NCBI RefSeq assembly: GCF_037992945.1
Contig: NZ_CP150304.1
Span: forward strand, 4,529,501-4,593,500
Length of the DNA: 64,000 nucleotides
Direction of reading: 5' to 3'
DNA from: Peribacillus sp. FSL E2-0218
Lineage (GTDB): Bacteria > Bacillota > Bacilli > Bacillales > DSM-1321
Positions 26,263-35,086 of this stretch are shown here, piece after piece (position 1 is the first letter of the stretch; each line of letters opens with the position of its first letter). The translations under genes and the position numbers were made by a program. The notes beneath the pieces are model-generated. The model was not told where the DNA came from, searched no databases, and was given only the letters and a program-made list of their open reading frames with translations.

Positions 26263-26824
26263 CCGCATCTTGCCTTACGCAAGAATTTTGCTTGAAAAAA
26301 CGGTGCAGCCCGGAGATATCGCCGTGGACGGCACGATGGGCAACGGCTTTGATACGGCCTTTCTTGCCGGACTTACAGGTGGAACGGGACATGTCTATAG
26401 TTTCGATATCCAAAAAGAAGCCCTCCAGAACACAAGCGTCAAACTGGAGAACGAAGGTCTAAGCAATCAATGCACGCTCATCCATGATGGGCATCAACAC
26501 CTCAGTAACTATATCAGGAAAGAACATGCCGGAAAGATTACCGGTGCCATATTCAACCTGGGCTACCTACCGGGCGGGAATAAATCGATCATCACCGAAG
26601 CCGATACAACGACAGCCGCCATTGAACAGCTGTTCGAATTGCTTGCTCCCGAAGGCATCATCGTTCTCGTCATCTACCATGGGCATCCAGGCGGATCGCA
26701 GGAACGCGATGCACTGATGGACTATGTGAAAAACTTCTCGCAACAAAAAGCCCATATCCTGAAATACGGCTTCATCAACCAAGCCAACCATCCTCCCTTC
26801 ATCATCGCGATTGAAAAGAGGTAA
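26252..26824 (+). CDS. ytqB: YtqB-type SAM-dependent methyltransferase
   Basis: A 190-residue Rossmann-fold methyltransferase. The SAM-binding loop is AVDGTMGNGFDTAFLA, the acidic end of strand 2 is YSFDIQKEAL, and motif IV is FNLGYLPGGNKS (N-L-G-Y-L-P in place of NPPY). It closes with VIYHGHPGGSQERDAL, typical of the YtqB/class I rRNA methyltransferase group. Structural work on B. subtilis YtqB shows SAM binding; more recent work links the family to tRNA modification. It is translationally coupled to ytqA. Confidence 0.92.
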   Translation: MKLDRILPYARILLEKTVQPGDIAVDGTMGNGFDTAFLAGLTGGTGHVYSFDIQKEALQNTSVKLENEGLSNQCTLIHDGHQHLSNYIRKEHAGKITGAIFNLGYLPGGNKSIITEADTTTAAIEQLFELLAPEGIIVLVIYHGHPGGSQERDALMDYVKNFSQQKAHILKYGFINQANHPPFIIAIEKR

Positions 26825-26831
26825 TCCTGAC

Positions 26832-27055
26832 GGACGGATCATGCTCGATGTTGGACGAATTACGCTCGACGTTGGACGAAAAACTCGCTGAAGGACGAAT
26901 TATGCTCGTGGACGGACGGATTACACCCGATGTTGGACGATTTACGCTCGTGGACGGACGGATTATCCCCGATGTTGGACAAATTACACTTGATGTCGGA
27001 CGATTACGCCCGAAGACGGACTATGCTCGATGTTGGACAAATTACGCCCTTTGTT
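26832..27055. repeat. 21-bp tandem array, GGACGAATTA family (about 11 units)
   Basis: Units begin with GGAC(G/A)(A/G)ATTA at 26832, 26853, 26874, 26893, 26914, 26935, 26956, 26977, 26998, 27018 and 27035. Eight of ten steps are within one base of 21, and seven are exactly 21. It fills the space between the convergent ytqB and ytpA genes, just before their shared terminator. ORFs through it are by-products of the 7-codon period. Confidence 0.85.
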
Positions 27056-27064
27056 AAACAAAAT

Positions 27065-27099
27065 AAAAAGCTGCCGATCACTCATTTCGGCAGCTTTTT
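27065..27099. terminator. Bidirectional terminator between ytqB and ytpA
   Basis: A 13-bp perfect stem AAAAAGCTGCCGA / TCGGCAGCTTTTT with A and T runs on the outside. Confidence 0.92.
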
Positions 27100-27128
27100 T
27101 ACATATCCGGCACAGCGGTATATTCGGG

Positions 27129-27932
27129 TCAAACGACATAGCCTAATATTTTCAAACGATTCTCAACAAAGCTCAGGGCATATTGGAATACGTCATCTCG
27201 TTCCGGCTCGTTGAAGATTTCATGATAAAGCTTTGGCCATTCTTTATATTGCTTCTCACTGGCCAAGTTATAATTAAACCACTCACGAACCGCCTTCTTA
27301 TTCACGATTCGGTCATCTCCGCCCTGCATGACCAAAAGCGGCACATCCTGAAAATCAGGGATTTCCTCAAAGGCATCCTTCATGGCCTGGGAAAGCTCCC
27401 GATACCAGCGAACCGAAACCTTTGTGATGTATAAAGTATCATTCCTATCGCATTCACGGACCTCCGAGCTTCTCGTTGCCATTTCAGGAGTTAGTCCCGA
27501 ATCGACCCTGAACTGGGGCATCACGAAATTCAAGCCATGTGAGATGCTTGCGAGGAATTTCGGAGGCTTGGTTACGAGCCCTAAACAAGGTGAAGATAAA
27601 ATCACGCCTGCAATATCCCATTCCTCTTCCTGAAGAAGCCGAATTGAAATCAGGCCTCCCATGCTATGTCCAAGCAAAAAGACCGGGAGCGAGTATTCGT
27701 AAGCTTCCTCTATCCAGCTTTTCACTTCATCTAAATATTCATCAAAGGAATCGATATGTCCCCGGTAGGCACGAGTCGTCATGCCCTGCCCAGGAAGGTC
27801 GCCCATGACGACATGGTATCCGGCTGAAAGCCACATTTGGGTAACCCATTTATAGCGTCCGTGATGCTCCATTGCCCCATGAATGATGACAATGACGCCT
27901 TTTGCGTCCCCTTCTGTCTCCCATTTCCACAT
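27129..27932 (-). CDS. ytpA: Alpha/beta hydrolase, YtpA-like (phospho)lipase
   Basis: A 267-residue monoglyceride-lipase-type hydrolase: oxyanion HG motif VIVIHGAMEHHGRY, nucleophile elbow LLGHSMGGL, Asp in MQGGDDRIV and His in KLYHEIFNEPERD. Close to B. subtilis YtpA, reported as a lysophospholipase linked to bacilysocin formation; the natural substrate here is unproven. A GTG at 27950 is open but lies in the ribosome site AAAGGGGG that serves the ATG at 27932. Its place next to ytqB and ytoA is conserved. Confidence 0.9.
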   Translation of the reverse strand: MWKWETEGDAKGVIVIIHGAMEHHGRYKWVTQMWLSAGYHVVMGDLPGQGMTTRAYRGHIDSFDEYLDEVKSWIEEAYEYSLPVFLLGHSMGGLISIRLLQEEEWDIAGVILSSPCLGLVTKPPKFLASISHGLNFVMPQFRVDSGLTPEMATRSSEVRECDRNDTLYITKVSVRWYRELSQAMKDAFEEIPDFQDVPLLVMQGGDDRIVNKKAVREWFNYNLASEKQYKEWPKLYHEIFNEPERDDVFQYALSFVENRLKILGYVV

Positions 27933-28138
27933 TCGAAATCCCCCTTTCACTTTTCACTTGTTGTATACGATCCATGATAGTTAAAATATATATATAAATT
28001 ATAACCATATTCGCGATTTTCGACAAAAAAGAAAACTAACAAGTTGTACATTCGTATTATAAATAGCCAAGTGTATTTGCATACGGTATATTAAAATAAT
28101 ACATAAAAACATTCACTTCGGAAAGGAAATGATTGAAA

Positions 28139-28660
28139 ATGATTATTTATCCGTTCAAAGGCAAGGAACCACAGATTTCCGAAAGCGCTTATATTGCGGA
28201 GAATGCAGTCGTGACAGGCGATGTGAAAATTGGCGACGAATCGTCAATCTGGTTCAATTCCGTCATCCGCGGTGATGTGGCCCCAACCATCATCGGTAAA
28301 AAGGTCAGTATCCAAGATAATAGTGTCCTCCACCAAAGCCCCAATCATCCATTGATCATTGAAGATGAAGTAACCATTGGCCATCAGGTCATTTTACATA
28401 GCTGTAAAATCCGTAAAGGAGCCTTGATCGGCATGGGCTCGATCGTACTTGACGGAGCCGAAATCGGTGAAGGAGCTTTTATCGGTGCCGGCAGTCTCGT
28501 TCCCCAAGGCAAAGTGATCCCGCCGAATATGTTGGCATTCGGACGCCCGGCCAAAGTGATCCGCGAAATCAATGCGGAAGATCGTCAGGACATGGAACGG
28601 ATCGTGCGCGAATATGCCGAAAAAGGACAATACTACAAAACAGCAGACCGAATAAAATAA
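28139..28660 (+). CDS. ytoA: Gamma-carbonic-anhydrase-like hexapeptide protein
   Basis: A 173-residue left-handed beta-helix protein of the YtoA/YrdA group. Hexapeptide repeats run from VVTGDVKIGDESSIWFNSVI to AEIGEGAFIGAGSLVPQGKV. The three metal-binding His of the family are present (NSVLHQSPNH, TIGHQVILHSC). A trimer with metal sites at the interfaces is expected; whether it is an active carbonic anhydrase is unknown. The ribosome site GAAAGGA suits the ATG at 28139 better than the TTG at 28133. It is a single gene. Confidence 0.9.
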   Translation: MIIYPFKGKEPQISESAYIAENAVVTGDVKIGDESSIWFNSVIRGDVAPTIIGKKVSIQDNSVLHQSPNHPLIIEDEVTIGHQVILHSCKIRKGALIGMGSIVLDGAEIGEGAFIGAGSLVPQGKVIPPNMLAFGRPAKVIREINAEDRQDMERIVREYAEKGQYYKTADRIK

Positions 28661-28766
28661 ACTAGGGGCTTGTCCATGCCTCTAATACACGCCAAATATC
28701 CTCTGGTAAATCACTCAGTGGGTTTATTGAATTATTCCCTCTGCAAACCAAATTAATCCTACCAAA

Positions 28767-28799
28767 AAAAGGTGCACCGCAATTAGCGGCGCACCTTTT
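28767..28799. terminator. Bidirectional terminator between ytoA and metK
   Basis: A 14-bp stem with one mismatch, AAAAGGTGCACCGC / GCGGCGCACCTTTT, and a 5-base loop. Confidence 0.85.
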
Positions 28800-28808
28800 C
28801 CATCTGGA

Positions 28809-29999
28809 TCATGCTTGTGCTTTTAAAGTTTCTGCTTTATCCGTGCGTTCCCACGGAAGATCGACATCGGTACGGCCAAAGTGTCCGTATGCAGCTGTCT
28901 GCTTATAGATTGGGCGACGAAGGTCAAGCATTTTGATGATGCCTGCTGGGCGAAGGTCGAAGTTAGCGCGAACTAGGTCAACCAGGACGTCTTCGCTAAC
29001 AGTGCCCGTTCCGAATGTATCAATCGAGATCGATACAGGCTCTGCCACACCTATAGCGTAAGCCAATTGTACTTCGGCTTTATCGGCCAGGCCAGCTGCC
29101 ACGATGTTTTTGGCAACATAGCGTGCAGCGTATGCCGCAGAACGGTCAACTTTCGTAGCATCCTTACCAGAGAATGCACCGCCGCCGTGACGAGCGTATC
29201 CGCCGTACGTATCAACGATGATTTTACGGCCAGTAAGACCTGCATCCCCTTGAGGTCCGCCAATTACGAAACGGCCAGTCGGGTTGATGAAGTATTTCGT
29301 TTCAGCATCGATCAATTCAGCAGGAACCACCGCTTTGATGACATGCTCTTTTAAATCGGCTTGAATTTGCTCAAGCGTGATTTCTGCATCATGCTGTGTT
29401 GAGATGACGATCGTATCTACACGTACAGGACGGTTATTTTCATCATATTCCACAGTTACTTGTGTTTTTCCATCCGGGCGTAAGTAAGCAAGCGTTTCAT
29501 CTTTACGTACTTGAGCCAAGCGGAATGAAAGCTTATGGGCCAATGAGATCGGAAGCGGCATAAGCTCTTCTGTTTCATTGCAAGCGAATCCGAACATAAG
29601 ACCTTGGTCCCCTGCACCGATTGCATCGATTTCTTCCTCTGACATGTTGCCTTCACGTGCTTCCAAAGCTTTATCGACGCCAGCTGCGATATCGGCAGAC
29701 TGCTCATCGATCGAGCTCAATACAGCACACGTTTCAGCATCGAAGCCGTATTTCGCGCGAGTGTAGCCAATTCCCGCAATCGTATCACGGACGATACGCG
29801 GAATATCCACGTAAGCGGATGTTGTAATTTCACCAGCAACAAGCACAAGACCTGTCGTTACACTTGTTTCACACGCAACACGTGCATTTGCATCCTTAGC
29901 AAGGATAGCATCTAAAATGGAATCTGAAATCTGATCACAAATCTTGTCCGGATGGCCCTCTGTAACAGATTCAGAAGTAAATAGACGTTTCTTTGACAT
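28809..29999 (-). CDS. metK: S-adenosylmethionine synthetase
   Basis: A 396-residue enzyme that makes SAM from ATP and methionine. Signature motifs: GHPDKICDQISD near the N-terminus, GAGDQGLMFGFACNETEELM (ATP binding), and GGGAFSGKDATKVDRSAAYA. The frame is open further upstream, but AAGGAGG lies 7 bases before the ATG at 29999 and the protein then begins MSKKRLFTSE like its relatives. Controlled by the SAM riboswitch upstream. Cytoplasmic tetramer in known homologues. Confidence 0.98.
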   Translation of the reverse strand: MSKKRLFTSESVTEGHPDKICDQISDSILDAILAKDANARVACETSVTTGLVLVAGEITTSAYVDIPRIVRDTIAGIGYTRAKYGFDAETCAVLSSIDEQSADIAAGVDKALEAREGNMSEEEIDAIGAGDQGLMFGFACNETEELMPLPISLAHKLSFRLAQVRKDETLAYLRPDGKTQVTVEYDENNRPVRVDTIVISTQHDAEITLEQIQADLKEHVIKAVVPAELIDAETKYFINPTGRFVIGGPQGDAGLTGRKIIVDTYGGYARHGGGAFSGKDATKVDRSAAYAARYVAKNIVAAGLADKAEVQLAYAIGVAEPVSISIDTFGTGTVSEDVLVDLVRANFDLRPAGIIKMLDLRRPIYKQTAAYGHFGRTDVDLPWERTDKAETLKAQA

Positions 30000-30101
30000 C
30001 ATATTTCCTCCTTGGAAGTTAGTATGTGGTAGGCATAAGCCTGATTTTTTTACGGAACTCGTTTCCCTTATTAGCTTCAACTATAGACACAGAATTAATT
30101 A

Positions 30102-30328
30102 AAAAACACAAAAACCTTCCCTGGAAAATGAGGAAAGGTTTAACATTCTGTCTTCTATCCTTTCACTCTTATCGTTCAAGGGTTTTTTACCTTGCTCAGG
30201 TTAGCACCATCACCACTTTTCCTTGAAGAACACCGCTTTATTTTCGGCGATTGCTCTTTTGGTCAAGTTCAATATGGCAGGTTGCTGGGTTTCAAAGGGC
30301 CTGTCCCTCCACCAACTCGGGATAAGAG
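30102..30328 (-). ncRNA. SAM-I riboswitch (S-box) of metK
   Basis: Minus strand: CTCTTATCCCGAG opens P1, followed by GGTGGAGGGACAGGCCCTTT, GAAACCCAGCAACC, a P3/P4 region and the closing CGATAAGAG (30166-30174). A terminator hairpin (AAACCTTTCC / GGGAAGGTTT plus T-rich tail) follows at 30102-30142. High SAM should favour termination before metK. Confidence 0.95.
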
Positions 30329-30345
30329 AATCCGTACAATTTAAG

Positions 30346-30375
30346 ATAATATCGTATTGGGTCGGAATTTGTCAA
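30346..30375 (-). promoter_or_regulatory. Sigma-A promoter of metK
   Basis: -35 TTGACA (30370-30375) and -10 TATTAT (30346-30351) with an 18-bp spacer, directly upstream of the riboswitch. Confidence 0.7.
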
Positions 30376-30603
30376 TGATTTTCTATCAAGAACATTTCCG
30401 GTCAACGGCCAAATCGGGCACAACAAAGTTCGCTCCCCCGCCATCAAAGGACTTTCAGGCGCATGAGATTGATTAGTACTTCCTATAATAAAGGGGAAAT
30501 CGACTTTCATTAAAGCATATGCAGGAATCCCGGCATGGTTCCTGCCCATTTAAAATGATGAATCTAACCAGATGAAAATTATCACAATTCAGATGATATA
30601 GTA

Positions 30604-30631
30604 TAGACTATTTAAATAAATGTGTTATACT
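30604..30631 (+). promoter_or_regulatory. Candidate promoter of pckA
   Basis: -35-like TAGACT (30604-30609) and -10 TATACT (30626-30631) with a 16-bp spacer, about 40 bases before the pckA start. The rest of 30376-30603 shows nothing convincing. Confidence 0.4.
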
Positions 30632-30672
30632 AATTGTAATATAAAACTTAAACAAAGGAAGGTACCTCATAT

Positions 30673-32259
30673 ATGAATTCTGTAGACGTTTCTAATGAGT
30701 TACACCAGTTATTAACAGGAAACAACGTGCAAACTCAGCTTTCAGTTCCTAAATTGGTCGAAAAGGTATTAAGCAGGAATGAAGGGGTTTTAACTTCAAC
30801 TGGAGCAGTAAAAGCAGAAACAGGCAAATATACTGGCCGTTCACCTAAAGATAAATATATCGTCGAGGAAGCATCCGTAAAAGATAAAGTCGATTGGGGT
30901 CCAGTGAACCAGCCAATTTCGGAAGATGTGTTCAATAAACTATATAATAAAGTAATTGACTACTTAAAAGCAAAAGAAGAGATTTTCGTTTTCAAGGGCT
31001 TCGCTGGCGCAGAAGAATCATCCCGCCTTCCAATTCGTGTCGTTAATGAATATGCTTGGCATAATCTTTTCGCGCATACTTTATTCATCCGTCCAAACGA
31101 AGAGGAGCTAAGAGGCCATGAAGCAGAATTCACGATCCTTTCGGCACCTAACTTCAAAGCAGATCCAGCGGTGGACGGAACGCAATCCGAAACGTTCATT
31201 ATCGTTTCTTTTGAACGCCGCACCATCTTGATCGGCGGAACGGAATATGCAGGTGAAATGAAAAAATCGATCTTCTCGATCATGAACTACCTTCTTCCAG
31301 AGGCTGGAATCCTTCCAATGCACTGCTCTGCGAATGTAGGACGTGAAGGGGACGTCGCTTTATTCTTCGGACTGTCCGGAACCGGCAAGACGACTTTATC
31401 TGCAGACACGAATCGCAAGCTGATCGGTGATGATGAACACGGCTGGGCTTCTAACGGTGTTTTCAACATCGAAGGTGGCTGCTATGCGAAAACGATCAAC
31501 CTTTCACGTGAAAAAGAACCACAAATCTTCGATGCCATCCGTTTTGGAGCCGTCTTGGAAAATGTTGTTGTTGATCCGGATACACGTGAAGCGGATTATG
31601 ATGACAGTTCATTGACGGAAAACACCCGTGCCGCATACCAAATGCAAGCAATCGATAATATCGTGAGCCCAAGTATCGCCGGACACCCGAATACGATCAT
31701 TTTCCTGACGGCTGATGCTTCAGGCGTATTGCCTCCAATCAGCAAGCTGTCCAAGGAACAAGCGATGTTCCATTTCCTAAGCGGATACACAAGCAAGTTA
31801 GCTGGAACGGAAAGAGGGGTAACTTCACCGGAGGCGACATTCTCCACTTGCTTCGGTTCACCATTCTTGCCGCTACCTGCTACACGCTATGCTGAAATGC
31901 TTGGTGATAAAATTGACGAGCACAATGCAAAAGTATACCTTGTCAATACAGGATGGACAGGCGGAGCATACGGAACTGGAAGCCGCATGAAACTTGCTTA
32001 CACGCGTGCCATGGTTCAGGCGGCACTTGAAGGGGAACTGGCTAACATTGAAACGGTCAAGGATGAAATCTTTGGTTTGAATATCCCGCTTCATGTTCCT
32101 GGCGTTCCGGACGAAGTGCTTCAGCCAATCAAGACTTGGGCAGATCCTGAAGCTTACAAGCAATCCGCAACGGACCTTGCCGCTCAATTCCGTGCAAACT
32201 TCAAGAAGTTCGGCAGCGTTCCAAATGAAATCGAAGATCTTGGCGGGCCGATCGCTTAA
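30673..32259 (+). CDS. pckA: Phosphoenolpyruvate carboxykinase (ATP)
   Basis: A 528-residue gluconeogenic enzyme converting oxaloacetate and ATP to PEP, CO2 and ADP. Kinase-1a loop GLSGTGKTTLSAD, kinase-2/metal region LIGDDEHGW, and the PEPCK signature stretch FNIEGGCYAKTINL are present. The N-terminal TGRSPKDKYIV binds oxaloacetate. It begins MNSVD like B. subtilis PckA and is divergent from metK as there. AAGGAAGGT precedes the ATG. Likely glycolytic repression (CcpN type) is family knowledge; no operator was identified. Confidence 0.98.
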   Translation: MNSVDVSNELHQLLTGNNVQTQLSVPKLVEKVLSRNEGVLTSTGAVKAETGKYTGRSPKDKYIVEEASVKDKVDWGPVNQPISEDVFNKLYNKVIDYLKAKEEIFVFKGFAGAEESSRLPIRVVNEYAWHNLFAHTLFIRPNEEELRGHEAEFTILSAPNFKADPAVDGTQSETFIIVSFERRTILIGGTEYAGEMKKSIFSIMNYLLPEAGILPMHCSANVGREGDVALFFGLSGTGKTTLSADTNRKLIGDDEHGWASNGVFNIEGGCYAKTINLSREKEPQIFDAIRFGAVLENVVVDPDTREADYDDSSLTENTRAAYQMQAIDNIVSPSIAGHPNTIIFLTADASGVLPPISKLSKEQAMFHFLSGYTSKLAGTERGVTSPEATFSTCFGSPFLPLPATRYAEMLGDKIDEHNAKVYLVNTGWTGGAYGTGSRMKLAYTRAMVQAALEGELANIETVKDEIFGLNIPLHVPGVPDEVLQPIKTWADPEAYKQSATDLAAQFRANFKKFGSVPNEIEDLGGPIA

Positions 32260-32274
32260 AATAAATCATTCACA

Positions 32275-32302
32275 AAAGGACCAAGCACTAGCTTGGTCCT
32301 TT
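32275..32302 (+). terminator. Terminator after pckA
   Basis: A 12-bp perfect stem AAAGGACCAAGC / GCTTGGTCCTTT with a 4-base loop. Confidence 0.9.
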
Positions 32303-32346
32303 GTTCTGTCCATATAGGTTAGAACGAACCTCCTTTCTTCCCCTAA

Positions 32347-32380
32347 AAAAGGGCACGGACACAGTGGTCGGCACCCTTTT
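32347..32380 (-). terminator. Candidate terminator after the wecC-like gene
   Basis: AAAAGGG / CCCTTTT arms with a mismatched inner part, followed by a T run on the minus strand. Confidence 0.55.
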
Positions 32381-32397
32381 CCATTCATTAGGTTGAT

Positions 32398-33699
32398 TTA
32401 GCTGATCGCTTTATTTCTGGCTTTTTCCTTCGACACCTTTTTATATTGATAAATATTGCCCAAGTTGGCGACCGGGACTTCGGTCTTCGTTACATCAATG
32501 CAATTGCGTGTATCGAGGATCATTTTATTGGCCATCAGATTTGATAGATTGTCATAATCCATCAGCTTGAATTCATCGTGGTCGGTCAAGACGAGAATCA
32601 GGTCGGCATCGTTTACGGCATCCTCCACTGAAACGATGGGCATCATGCCTGACTGAACATGCGGGTCATGCAGGGCTACGTCCATGTGGTCCATCCCCAT
32701 CAAAATATTGACGACATCGATGGCAGGACTTTCCCGGATATCATCGACATTCCCTTTGTAGGAAAGCCCGAAGATCGCCACCTTTGGCCGCTCGATTCCT
32801 TCAAGCATCATCCTGACGCAATTGACAATGTAATAGGGCATCGATACGTTGGTATCACGGGCCAGCTTAATGATTCTCGCAAACTCTGGGGCTTTTGCGA
32901 CAACGAAATAGGGATCGACCGCTAAGCAATGACCGCCGACTCCTGGCCCTGGTTGGTGAATGTTGACACGCGGGTGCTTATTGGCCATCGATATGACGTC
33001 CAATACATTGATGTCCAGCTCGAAGCACACTTTCGTCAGTTCATTTGCAAGGGCGATATTCACATCCCGGAAGGTATTTTCCATCAGCTTGGACATTTCC
33101 GCCGTCTTGGCATCCGTCTGAATGATCTCCCCTTTAACGAAGGTTCGATAGACCAGGCTCCCTTCATATGAGCATGTTTCCGTAATTCCGCCGACGATAC
33201 GGTTATTATGAACCAGCTCTTCCAATATCCTTCCAGGCAAAACACGTTCAGGACAATGAACAAGGAAGATCTCTTCTCCGATGGTAAGGCCCGTCATTTC
33301 AATCATCGGTCTGATATGATCATCCATGCTTCGAGGAGCGATCGTCGATTCGATGATGATGACATTTCCCTTCCTGATGAATGGAAGGATGCTTGCGACA
33401 GCTTCGGTGACATGGGTCAAATCACAGGATTTGTGCATGTCGGTTTTATTTGGCGTAGGCACAGCAATAATGAAAACATCTGCATATTCCGGTCTTAATG
33501 ACGCTTGGAACTTTTGGGCATCCAGCACTTCATGCAAAACCTGCTCCAAACCAGGTTCCTCGATATGGAGCTTTCCCTGATTCAAATTGGAGATGATATC
33601 AGGATGGATATCCACTCCGACGACGTCGACACCATGTTTCGCAAACATTAAAGAAGTTGGCAGTCCTATATAACCCAGTCCCAATGTACATATTTTCAT
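32398..33699 (-). CDS. wecC: UDP-N-acetyl-D-mannosaminuronate dehydrogenase (WecC-like)
   Basis: A 433-residue nucleotide-sugar dehydrogenase. The N-terminal NAD fold is LGLGYIGLPTSLMFAKHG, the catalytic Cys lies in GPGVGGHCLAVDPYF, and the C-terminal UDP-binding domain contains AIFGLSYKGNVDDIRESPA. The WecC subgroup oxidises UDP-ManNAc to UDP-ManNAcA; TuaD-type UDP-glucose dehydrogenases differ in several of these motifs. TAGGAG lies 8 bases before the ATG at 33699. It follows two glycosyltransferase genes in the same direction, and an epimerase gene that would supply its substrate lies nearby on the other strand. Confidence 0.85.
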   Translation of the reverse strand: MKICTLGLGYIGLPTSLMFAKHGVDVVGVDIHPDIISNLNQGKLHIEEPGLEQVLHEVLDAQKFQASLRPEYADVFIIAVPTPNKTDMHKSCDLTHVTEAVASILPFIRKGNVIIIESTIAPRSMDDHIRPMIEMTGLTIGEEIFLVHCPERVLPGRILEELVHNNRIVGGITETCSYEGSLVYRTFVKGEIIQTDAKTAEMSKLMENTFRDVNIALANELTKVCFELDINVLDVISMANKHPRVNIHQPGPGVGGHCLAVDPYFVVAKAPEFARIIKLARDTNVSMPYYIVNCVRMMLEGIERPKVAIFGLSYKGNVDDIRESPAIDVVNILMGMDHMDVALHDPHVQSGMMPIVSVEDAVNDADLILVLTDHDEFKLMDYDNLSNLMANKMILDTRNCIDVTKTEVPVANLGNIYQYKKVSKEKARNKAIS

Positions 33700-33740
33700 A
33701 TAAACCACTCCTATTCATTATGATCTGCTACACTCTTAGC

Positions 33741-35057
33741 TCAGGCAGTTTGATAAATCTCGATGAAGATTTCCTTCTCTTGCTTCCAATTGTATTTTTG
33801 GCGGGCCATCAAGCAATTCCGGCTCATTTCCGCCCTTTTTTCAGGATGCTTCAGTAAGTAATTGACTCCTTCCGCAATGGCTTTAGGATCATGTGAATCG
33901 ACACATACACCGATCCGTTCCGCATCTACCACCTTTTGAATTTCGGGGAAGCTGCAGGCAACGACCGGCACACCGCTCATCATGTATTCAAATAATTTAT
34001 TCGAAGAAGCGGAATAGTGATTAAAGCAAACATTATTCAATACTTGAAAACCTAAATAAGCATTTTTCGTATAATGGAGCAATTCGTCGACCGGTACCTT
34101 TGGCAAGAATTTCACCCGATGCTCCAAATCCATTTCCTTTACCTTCTTCATTAATGCAGCCTTGATTTTTCCATCTCCTATAAAAACCACCGTCCCTGCC
34201 TTGATCAGCGGCACAGCATCGACCAATTGCTCCAGCCCCCTGCCCATCTGGACACCGCCTTGATACAACAATATCGGTTCATCGGGCGGCAAACTCAGCA
34301 GCTCATGCAAATCCACGGACGTGCTTTCCTCCGGATTGGTCGGAATCGGATAGTTATGGACAACTTTTGGATAGAGACCATATAAGTCTTCATTATATTT
34401 AGCTCTCGTATGGTTCTCGGCAATCATTTCGTCGACGAATAGTAAGAGGAATTTCTCCATCGTCCCGTAGATCCGGCTATTATATCCCGTTCTGCTCGTT
34501 TGGACTTCATGCGAATCATAAATCAGCTTTTTCCTTCTCAGCCATTTACTGCTGATCGCTCCCTGCATGAGCGTATTCAAGTCATTGGAATGGTAAAAAT
34601 CATATTTCTTTTTCCGCCCATGATAAACCATTTGACCAAAAATATAGCTTCTTGTTAATAAAGTCGGCAGCTTCGTACGGGTCATGATCATGGACCCCAA
34701 GGCAAGGATTGCTAGGGAGCCAATCAAAATCGCCGATCCCGCCCAGCTAGTGATCAAGTTCAGGTTCAACATCGTGTTCCAAACCAATAAGGTCAATAAG
34801 GTGATTTCAAACTTCTTTTTCTTCAATTTGCCGACGATCCTAAGAATTTTATGAAGTGCCTCCCAGCGGTTATTGACCCTTGTGACCGTGAAGCCACTTT
34901 GATGTTTTTCCTTTTTGGGCAAATCTTTGATTTTCCAATTATGGATGGCGATCAAATCCACTTCATACCCCACTTCCGTAAGTGCTGTACATTCTCTTAG
35001 AACCCTTGCATCGTTCGTAAAGTGATTCCACACAAACATACATACCTTCTTCGTCAT
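33741..35057 (-). CDS. Membrane-associated GT4-type glycosyltransferase
   Basis: A 438-residue GT-B glycosyltransferase. The N-terminal half begins VCMFVWNHFTNDARVLRE and is interrupted by two hydrophobic spans (about residues 100-145: FEITLLTLLVWNTML, SAILIGSLAILALGSMIM). The C-terminal donor domain is intact, with LLYQGGVQMGRGLEQLVDAV, VFIGDG and the family E-x7-E-like SASSNKLFEYMMSGVPVVAC. The start is the ATG at 35057 after GGAGG. With wecC and the next GT it should build a surface polysaccharide or teichuronic-type polymer; donor and acceptor cannot be told. Confidence 0.8.
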   Translation of the reverse strand: MTKKVCMFVWNHFTNDARVLRECTALTEVGYEVDLIAIHNWKIKDLPKKEKHQSGFTVTRVNNRWEALHKILRIVGKLKKKKFEITLLTLLVWNTMLNLNLITSWAGSAILIGSLAILALGSMIMTRTKLPTLLTRSYIFGQMVYHGRKKKYDFYHSNDLNTLMQGAISSKWLRRKKLIYDSHEVQTSRTGYNSRIYGTMEKFLLLFVDEMIAENHTRAKYNEDLYGLYPKVVHNYPIPTNPEESTSVDLHELLSLPPDEPILLYQGGVQMGRGLEQLVDAVPLIKAGTVVFIGDGKIKAALMKKVKEMDLEHRVKFLPKVPVDELLHYTKNAYLGFQVLNNVCFNHYSASSNKLFEYMMSGVPVVACSFPEIQKVVDAERIGVCVDSHDPKAIAEGVNYLLKHPEKRAEMSRNCLMARQKYNWKQEKEIFIEIYQTA

Positions 35058-35086
35058 GTTGTCCTCCACTTCCGGTTTATTCTTCC

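Noticed and set aside
26848..27214. ORFs through the 26.8-kb array
   Set aside because: Same reason as for the 43-kb array; they run into the terminator and ytpA's 3' end.
30292..30549. An 85-codon minus-strand ORF upstream of metK
   Set aside because: It overlaps the SAM riboswitch and the metK promoter, and has no protein-like character.
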